NCBI GenBank assembly: GCA_019245455.1
Contig: JAFARM010000271.1
Span: forward strand, 1 to 10,926
Source of the DNA: Sphingomonadaceae bacterium
GTDB lineage: Bacteria > Pseudomonadota > Alphaproteobacteria > Sphingomonadales > Sphingomonadaceae
Length of the DNA: 10,926 bases
Reading direction: 5' to 3'
In this document: in pieces, positions 6,473 to 10,926 of the stretch
Layout: every line of letters begins with the position of its first letter
Position numbering within the stretch: the first letter of the stretch is position 1
The notes under the pieces: generated by a model
Database searches by the model: none
What the model was told of the DNA's origin: nothing
The model's input: the letters and a program-made list of their open reading frames with translations, nothing else
Program-made: the position numbers and the translations under genes

Positions 6473-6947
6473 GACGAAGCGCCCAGATTGGCGCGCGGTC
6501 GTCGGCCGCCTTCTGGTAGACGAACGGGAAGCGGCTTAGCGCGGCGTCGACCGCCGCCCGGTCGAGCGGTCTGGCGGGAGCGAAGCTGTCGAAGCCAGCG
6601 CGGCGCAGGAACACCATCTGGTCGAGCAGCACCTCGCCCGCCGCGCGCAGTTCGCCCGTGTAGCCGCTCTCCCGCAGGATACGCGCCGACGAATAGCCGC
6701 GGCCGTCGCGGTATTTGGGGAAGGCGACCTCGATCAGCCGCAGGCCAGCGAGGTGCGGCAGCAGCGCGCGGGCGTCGTTGCCGGGGTTCAGGCGGACCGC
6801 GGCGGTGTTGGAGGCGGCGCTGAACTCGGCGAGCGGCACGACCGGGCCGTCGTACAGGGGTGCGTCGCGGAAGCTCATCACGGCGGCGGTCGTCTCCGGC
6901 ACCGGTGGTGCGCCGGCGACGGGCGCCTGATCCTGGACGTCGGTCAT
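6465..6947 (-). CDS. DUF934 protein, sulfite-reduction operon
   Basis: A 160-residue protein of the DUF934 family, which is found next to sulfite reductase genes in many proteobacteria and is thought to assist sulfite reduction; its biochemical role is not established. The signature is FPKYRDGRGYSSARILR (77-93) followed by GELRAAGEVLLDQMVFLRRA (98-117) and GFDSF. The first 25 residues are Ala/Pro-rich and probably disordered. The start is ATG 6947 with GAGG seven bases upstream; GTG at 6953 would add two residues. That GAGG lies inside the edge of the repeat at 6951-7076, so the repeat appears to supply the ribosome-binding site. The gene sits between the sulfite reductase and cysH and overlaps cysH by eight bases. 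Confidence 0.9.
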   Translation of the reverse strand: MTDVQDQAPVAGAPPVPETTAAVMSFRDAPLYDGPVVPLAEFSAASNTAAVRLNPGNDARALLPHLAGLRLIEVAFPKYRDGRGYSSARILRESGYTGELRAAGEVLLDQMVFLRRAGFDSFAPARPLDRAAVDAALSRFPFVYQKAADDRAPIWALRHG

Positions 6948-6950
6948 GCC

Positions 6951-7076
6951 CACCCCTCCCCTTCAGGGGAGGGGCGAGAGACGCGCGAAGCGCGGCCCGG
7001 GGGTGGGGTTATGCGGGAGACCGGCGCTGCTCGCGACTTCCCCACCCCCGACCCCTCCCCTGAAGGGGAGGGGAGA
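6951..7076. repeat. Palindromic repeat inside the cys operon
   Basis: Two inverted copies of a unit face each other. The right edge holds CCCCTCCCCTGAAGGGGAGG near 7052-7071 and the left edge ACCCCTCCCCTTCAGGGGAG from 6952. Inside are CCCGGGGGTGGGG (6997-7009) and its complement CCCCACCCCCG (7040-7050), plus a GCGCGAAGCGC hairpin (6983-6993). It fills the gap between cysI and the DUF934 gene and would form strong structures in the operon mRNA. It resembles the hslU insert in architecture, though the base words differ. Confidence 0.85.
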
Positions 7077-7082
7077 CGATGC

Positions 7083-8720
7083 TTACCCATAAACCGCCTC
7101 CTTGAACGGCGCGTCGCCGAGCCGGCGGTACGTGTCGAGGAACCGCTCCTCCGGCCCGCTGCGGACGCGGCGGTACGCCTCGACCACCTTCTCGACCGCA
7201 TCGACGACGCCGCTCTCGGAAAAGCCCGGCCCCAGGATTTTCGCCAGGCTGGCATCCTCCGCCCCCGACCCGCCGAGCGACAGCTGGTACGCCTCCTCGC
7301 CCTTCCGGTCGACGCCGAGGATGCCGATGTGGCCGGCGTGGTGGTGGCCGCAGGCGTTGATGCAGCCCGACACCTTGATCTTCAGCTCGCCGATGTCGTC
7401 CTGCCGGCTCTGGTCGGCGAAGCGCTCGGCGATCTTCTGCGCCACCGGGATCGAGCGGGCGTTGGCCAGCGTGCAATAGTCGAGGCCCGGGCAGGCGATG
7501 ATGTCGGTGACGCGGTCGAGGTTCGGCGTCGCGAGGCCCGCCGCGTCGAGCGCCTGCCACAGCGCGTACAGGTCGGCCTTGCGGACGTGGGCGAGGACGA
7601 GGTTCTGGCTATGCGTCACGCGGATCTCGCCGAAGGCAAATTGGTCGGCGAGGTCGGCGACCGCCTCCATCTGCTCAGCGCTCGCATCGCCGGGGATGCC
7701 GCCGACCGGCTTCAGGCTGATCGTGGCGATGGCGTAGCCGGGCTGCTTGTGGGCATGGACATTCCGGTCGACCCACAGCGCGAAGTCGGGGTCGCTGCGG
7801 TCGATGCTGTCGGCGGCGGCGAGGTCGTACGCCGGTTCGGCGAACTGCGCGGCGATGCGGGCGTACTCGGCCGCCGGCGCGTCGAGACCGAGGGGTTCGA
7901 GCTCGGCCCACTCCGCCTCGACCTGCCGCGTGAACTCCTCGGCACCGAGCTCGTGGACGAGGATCTTGATCCGCGCCTTGTAGATGTTGTCGCGCCGGCC
8001 GTAGCGGTTGTAGACGCGCAGGATCGCCTCGCAGTAGCTGAGGTACTGGCCGACGGGAATGAAGTCGCGCACGACGTGCCCGATCATCGGCGTCCGCCCC
8101 ATGCCGCCGCCGACATAGACGCGGAAGCCCAGGTCGCCGCTCTCGCTCCGCCGCAGCTGCAAGCCGATGTCGTGGAGCTGGATCGCGGCGCGGTCAGTGT
8201 CGCTGGCGATGACGGCGATCTTGAACTTGCGCGGCAGGAAGCTGAACTCGGGGTGGAAGCTCGACCACTGCCGCAGCAGCTCGGCATAGGGCCGCGGGTC
8301 GGCGACCTCGTCGGCGGCGGCGCCGGCGAACTGGTCGCTGCTGATGTTGCGGATGCAGTTGCCGCTGGTCTGGATGGCGTGCATCTCGACCGACGCCAGG
8401 TCGGCGAGAATGTCGGGCGCCTCGGCGAGCTTGATCCAATTGTACTGGACGTTCTGCCGCGTCGTGAAATGGGCGTAGCCGCGGTCGTACTTGCGCGCGA
8501 TCGCCGCCAGCATCCGCAGCTGGCTGCTCGACAGCGTGCCATATGGGATGGCGACCCGCAGCATATAGGCGTGGAGCTGCAGGTAGAGGCCGTTCATCAG
8601 CCGCAGCGTCTTGAACGCATCCTCGCTGATCTCGCCCGCCAGCCGCCGCTGAACCTGGTCGCGGAACTCGGCGACGCGGGCGTCGACGATCGCCTGGTCG
8701 AAGTGGTCGTACCTATACAC
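7083..8720 (-). CDS. cysI: Sulfite reductase hemoprotein (siroheme/4Fe-4S nitrite-sulfite reductase family)
   Basis: Reduces sulfite to sulfide by six electrons in the cytosol. The chosen product has 545 residues: the first half-repeat with RLMNGLYLQLHAYMLRVAIP (40-59), FTTRQNVQYNWIKL (85-98) and TSGNCIRNI (118-126), which line the siroheme pocket, and the cluster ligands CPGLDYC (410-416) and CINAC (453-457) followed by GHHHAGHIG. All four cysteines are present. I prefer GTG 8720 (MYRYDHFDQAIVDARVAEFR) because GGAG lies nine bases upstream and it overlaps the preceding stop by only eight bases; GTG 8777 would add 19 Ala/Ser/Arg-rich residues. No flavoprotein subunit (cysJ) is nearby, so the donor may be ferredoxin. 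Neighbours SUMT and DUF2849/DUF934 and cysH confirm an assimilatory role over nitrite reduction. Confidence 0.94.
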   Translation of the reverse strand: MYRYDHFDQAIVDARVAEFRDQVQRRLAGEISEDAFKTLRLMNGLYLQLHAYMLRVAIPYGTLSSSQLRMLAAIARKYDRGYAHFTTRQNVQYNWIKLAEAPDILADLASVEMHAIQTSGNCIRNISSDQFAGAAADEVADPRPYAELLRQWSSFHPEFSFLPRKFKIAVIASDTDRAAIQLHDIGLQLRRSESGDLGFRVYVGGGMGRTPMIGHVVRDFIPVGQYLSYCEAILRVYNRYGRRDNIYKARIKILVHELGAEEFTRQVEAEWAELEPLGLDAPAAEYARIAAQFAEPAYDLAAADSIDRSDPDFALWVDRNVHAHKQPGYAIATISLKPVGGIPGDASAEQMEAVADLADQFAFGEIRVTHSQNLVLAHVRKADLYALWQALDAAGLATPNLDRVTDIIACPGLDYCTLANARSIPVAQKIAERFADQSRQDDIGELKIKVSGCINACGHHHAGHIGILGVDRKGEEAYQLSLGGSGAEDASLAKILGPGFSESGVVDAVEKVVEAYRRVRSGPEERFLDTYRRLGDAPFKEAVYG

Positions 8721-8985
8721 TCGCCTGAACTCCGAGGTCGCGGCGGACGGTCGGGCCGGCGCCGCGGATGCGCTCACGCGTCGTCTTCGGGCGCGGGCCG
8801 GCGGGGCCGGGCTCGGCGTCGATCAGCGCGGGGTCGTTGATCCGCTCCTCGGCAACGATGCGCGCGAGGAGAGCGTCGCCGTCCGCGCCGATGTCGACCG
8901 CGTCGAGCAGGTGGACGCTCCAGCCGCGGCCGTCCCACCAGACGACGTCGCCGGTTTCGAGAATGTTGCCGGTCAGGAGGCGCAT
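8713..8985 (-). CDS. DUF2849 protein, sulfite reductase operon
   Basis: A 90-residue protein of the DUF2849 family, which recurs just before sulfite reductase genes in alphaproteobacteria; its function is unknown. Visible features are MRLLTGNILETGDVVWWDGRG at the start (a small beta-rich segment with conserved Trp), WSVHLLDAVDIGADGDALL, and a charged C-terminus rich in Arg and Pro. There are no cysteines, so it does not carry an iron-sulfur cluster. The start is ATG 8985 with AAGGA six bases upstream. It overlaps the SUMT gene by 13 bases and cysI by eight, a pattern of tight coupling. A role in maturing or feeding electrons to the reductase is inference from position only. Confidence 0.85.
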   Translation of the reverse strand: MRLLTGNILETGDVVWWDGRGWSVHLLDAVDIGADGDALLARIVAEERINDPALIDAEPGPAGPRPKTTRERIRGAGPTVRRDLGVQASV

Positions 8986-9737
8986 ACCAGGTCCTTCAGC
9001 ACCGCGTCGCCACGGCCCAGCTCGGCGACGGTGCCGATGACGAGGAGCGCGGGCGAGACGACGGCCTCGGCGGCGACGACGCGGCCGAGGTCGGCGAGGA
9101 GGGTGCGGACGATGCGCGCGCCCGGCAGCGTGCCGCGTTCGAGGACGGCGCAGGCGGTGTCGGGGCTGAGCCCGTCGGCGATCAGCTTGTCGGCGATACC
9201 GGCGGCGTTGGTCACGCCCATGTAGACGACGAGCGTCCGCCCGACGCCGGCCAGCCCCGCCCAGTTCTGCTCCGACAGCGCCTGGCAGGTGCCGGCGACG
9301 AAGCTGACGGTCGAGGCGAGGTCACGGTAGGTCAGCGGCAGCAGCGCCTCGGCGGCAGCGCCAAGCGCCGCCGATACCCCGGGGACCACCGCCACCGGCA
9401 CGTTCGCCGACAGGCACGCCGCAACCTCCTCGCCGCCGCGGCCGAAGACAAACGGGTCGCCGCCCTTCAGCCGCACGACGGTCTCACCGGCCGACGCCTC
9501 GCGCACGAGCAACGCATTGATCGCGTCCTGCGGCAGGGTGTGGCGAGCGCGGCGCTTGGCGACATCGATCCGGCGCGCGGCGGGGGCGAAGTCGAGGACG
9601 GCCGGGTCGATCAGCCCGTCGTGGACGACGACTGTCGCCGCCTCCAGCGCGCGCACGGCCCTGAGCGTCAGCAGGTCGGGCGCGCCCGGCCCGGCCCCGA
9701 CGAGGACGACGCGCCCTTTTCTTGCGACGAGTTCCAT
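8973..9737 (-). CDS. cobA: Uroporphyrinogen-III C-methyltransferase (SUMT)
   Basis: Uses two SAM to turn uroporphyrinogen III into precorrin-2, the branch point to siroheme, the cofactor of the sulfite reductase encoded downstream. The 254-residue product shows the family motifs in order: VVLVGAGPGAPDLLTLRA (10-27), VVHDGLI (37-43), VVRLKGGDPFVFGRGGEE (87-104), PGVSAALGAAA (119-129), and CAVLERGT (196-203). It is the stand-alone methyltransferase; the dehydrogenase/ferrochelatase half of E. coli CysG is absent and must be encoded elsewhere. ATG 9737 puts the first beta strand at the usual distance from the N-terminus. A longer in-frame start at 9866 would add 43 unlike residues and run into the neighbouring repeat. 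The Shine-Dalgarno sequence is weak. First gene of the operon; overlaps DUF2849 by 13 bases. Confidence 0.93.
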   Translation of the reverse strand: MELVARKGRVVLVGAGPGAPDLLTLRAVRALEAATVVVHDGLIDPAVLDFAPAARRIDVAKRRARHTLPQDAINALLVREASAGETVVRLKGGDPFVFGRGGEEVAACLSANVPVAVVPGVSAALGAAAEALLPLTYRDLASTVSFVAGTCQALSEQNWAGLAGVGRTLVVYMGVTNAAGIADKLIADGLSPDTACAVLERGTLPGARIVRTLLADLGRVVAAEAVVSPALLVIGTVAELGRGDAVLKDLVCAS

Positions 9738-9742
9738 TCCAA

Positions 9743-9757
9743 GCACATGGGTTGTGC
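9743..9757. promoter_or_regulatory. Short dyad upstream of the cys operon
   Basis: GCACA (9743-9747) and TGTGC (9753-9757) form a perfect five-base inverted repeat with a five-base centre, six bases before the SUMT start codon. It could be an operator half of a regulator site or a hairpin over the ribosome-binding region. Nothing links it to a known regulator; a chance occurrence is quite possible. Confidence 0.25.
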
Positions 9758-9860
9758 AGTGCGGCAACGGAAGGAAGCTTTCCTTGGGGGCGGCGAAGGC
9801 AGGTTTCCCGAGTGTGAAGGTCGGGATTGGGCGGAGAGGCCCGCTCCGCGCCGCCCCTTC

Positions 9861-9937
9861 TGTCATCCCGGCGAAGGCCGGGACCCATGAACTCAGACGT
9901 TCGACGTCATGGGTCTCGGCCTGCGCCGGGATGACAC
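9861..9937. repeat. Inverted repeat related to family B, between astB and the cys operon
   Basis: Arm 1 at 9861-9890 begins TGTCATCCCGGCGAAGGCCG and continues to GGACCCATGA; arm 2 at 9905-9937 reads ACGTCATGGGTCTCGGCCTG and ends CGCCGGGATGACA. They are reverse complements with two or three mismatches, and each has an inner CCGGC...GCCGG hairpin. It starts 23 bases beyond the astB stop, where the long stem may act as a terminator for astB and shield the cys promoter; that role is inferred. The rest of 9738-9860 presumably holds the cys promoter, but I see no convincing -35/-10 pair. Confidence 0.85.
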
Positions 9938-9960
9938 CTTAACCTCTGCCGCCCTGGCCC

Positions 9961-10926
9961 TCAGCGCAGCTCCCCCAATCCCAGCTCCGCCAGCAACGCC
10001 GCCCTAGCCGCCCTGCACTGCGCCCACAGCGCGGGCTGCGCGAGGTCGGCGGGCGCGATTACCTCCGGCCAGTGGGCGGCGACGACCGCCTCCAGCCGCG
10101 CGATCTTCGCCTCGTCGAGCAGGAAGCGCGGGTCGACCGTCGCTGGGTCGCACTCGACGCGCAGCCGCAGGCAGGCCGGGCCGCCGCCGTTCTTCATCGA
10201 CTCGCGCACCTCGACGAAGTGGGTCTCGCGGATCGGGCCGTTGCCGGTGACAAGGCGCTCGAGGTACGCCGCCACGGTCGCCGTGTCGTGGCACTCGGCC
10301 GGCAGGATCAGCGCCATCGCCCCGTCGGGCCGCGTCACCAGCTGCGAGTTGAACAGGTAGGACCGGATCGCGTCTTCCAGGCTCACCTCTGCCGCCGGCA
10401 CGACGATCAGCTCGGCCCAGGGGGCGGCGCGCGCGAGGTCGGCGGCGAAGTCGCCGGCGAAGGCAGCCTCGTGCGCGAAGACGACGCGGCCGCTGGCCAC
10501 CGCGACGACGTCGTTGTGGAAGGCACCGGCGGCGATGGCGGCGGGGGCCTGCTCGACGAACAGGGTGCGGGCGGGGTCGAGGCCGTGCGTCCGCGCCACC
10601 GCCTCGCTGGCGAACCGGCTCTGGCGCGCGGGGTAGCCGCCACCGTCGACGCCGTAGACGAAGACCTCGACGCCGGGTGCGCCCCGCTCCGGCGCGACCC
10701 GCATATGGTTGGCCGCGCCCTCGTCGCCGAAGGTCGGGACGGCGGCGTGCACCGCAAAGGCCGGGTCGGCGAAGGCGAGGCGCAGCTGCGCCAGCGTTGC
10801 CGCCGCCTCGTGGCTGCGGTGTGGCATGGCGCTGAGGTTGGCCACTGTCAGGTGGCAGCGTCCGTCCGCCGTGTCGGCGGCGGGCGAGACGGTCGCCGCG
10901 TTCGCCGTCCACATCGGCGAGGCCGA
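9961..10926 (-). CDS. astB: N-succinylarginine dihydrolase (cut by right edge)
   Basis: Second enzyme of the arginine succinyltransferase (AST) pathway: converts N2-succinylarginine to N2-succinylornithine, CO2 and two ammonia. The frame stays open to the edge, with SASP before MWTANAATVSPSAD-like sequence, matching the middle of E. coli AstB (447 residues); roughly the first quarter is missing. The catalytic triad of the family is visible: the glutamate in FGDEGAANH, the histidine in AFHNDVVAV, and the cysteine in GGGPACLRLRV. ESMKNGGGPACLRLR is nearly identical to the E. coli segment. The stop is TGA at 9961-9963. The other ast genes would be expected further right on this strand. Nothing ties it to the cys operon downstream. 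Confidence 0.95.
   Translation of the reverse strand, partial: SASPMWTANAATVSPAADTADGRCHLTVANLSAMPHRSHEAAATLAQLRLAFADPAFAVHAAVPTFGDEGAANHMRVAPERGAPGVEVFVYGVDGGGYPARQSRFASEAVARTHGLDPARTLFVEQAPAAIAAGAFHNDVVAVASGRVVFAHEAAFAGDFAADLARAAPWAELIVVPAAEVSLEDAIRSYLFNSQLVTRPDGAMALILPAECHDTATVAAYLERLVTGNGPIRETHFVEVRESMKNGGGPACLRLRVECDPATVDPRFLLDEAKIARLEAVVAAHWPEVIAPADLAQPALWAQCRAARAALLAELGLGELR

Noticed and set aside
6753..8840. A long plus-strand open frame opposite cysI and the DUF934 gene
   Set aside because: Mirror of the real minus-strand genes, with Val/Asp/Arg-rich composition and no motif.
9738..9860. A SAM or cobalamin riboswitch before the SUMT gene
   Set aside because: I could not find the conserved core words or a matching fold of either class in this short leader.
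9738..9866. Longer SUMT start at 9866
   Set aside because: The extra 43 residues are not like the family and the start falls in the edge of a repeat; ATG 9737 gives the normal N-terminus.
1..10926. An undescribed defence, toxin-antitoxin or biosynthetic system
   Set aside because: Every gene-sized frame belongs to a recognised chromosomal family; the only uncharacterised proteins are the cupin, methyltransferase, SWIB, DUF2849 and DUF934 proteins, which do not form a separate module.

Overview
The window looks like chromosomal DNA from a GC-rich alphaproteobacterium, most likely of the Sphingomonadales. This rests on the base composition, the wording of the proteins (HslV with a short propeptide ending WHG before TT, a DUF2849/DUF934 sulfite-reductase operon, a free-standing SWIB protein) and several palindromic intergenic repeat families. 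The lineage is inferred from memory of protein families, not from a search.

Layout, left to right. The 3' end of gshB (glutathione synthetase, +) enters from the left edge. About 645 bases without a gene follow; they carry two families of inverted repeats. A convergent gene for a SWIB-domain protein with a lysine/alanine-rich tail comes next (-). Then comes a two-gene unit read on the minus strand: infC, which appears to start at a rare ATA codon behind a strong Shine-Dalgarno sequence, and an overlapping gene for a class I SAM methyltransferase with a predicted signal peptide. Divergent from infC is a cupin gene (+), followed by hslV-hslU (+), the ATP-dependent HslVU protease, with a good match to the alphaproteobacterial heat-shock promoter just upstream. 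hslU has a palindromic repeat of about 114 bases inserted in frame near its 5' end, adding about 38 low-complexity residues.

The right half is an assimilatory sulfate-reduction operon on the minus strand, in transcription order: SUMT (cobA/cysG type, makes the siroheme precursor), DUF2849 protein, siroheme/4Fe-4S sulfite reductase (cysI), a palindromic repeat, DUF934 protein, and a 4Fe-4S-type APS/PAPS reductase (cysH). Together these reduce activated sulfate to sulfite and then sulfide and supply siroheme precursor for the second step. No flavoprotein partner (cysJ) is present. Upstream, after another repeat, lies the 3' three-quarters of astB (N-succinylarginine dihydrolase), cut by the right edge.

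I see no phage, plasmid, CRISPR, tRNA or rRNA feature and no clear unknown multi-gene system. The most unusual items are the in-frame palindromic element in hslU, the ATA start of infC, the exported-looking methyltransferase coupled to infC, and the SWIB protein.
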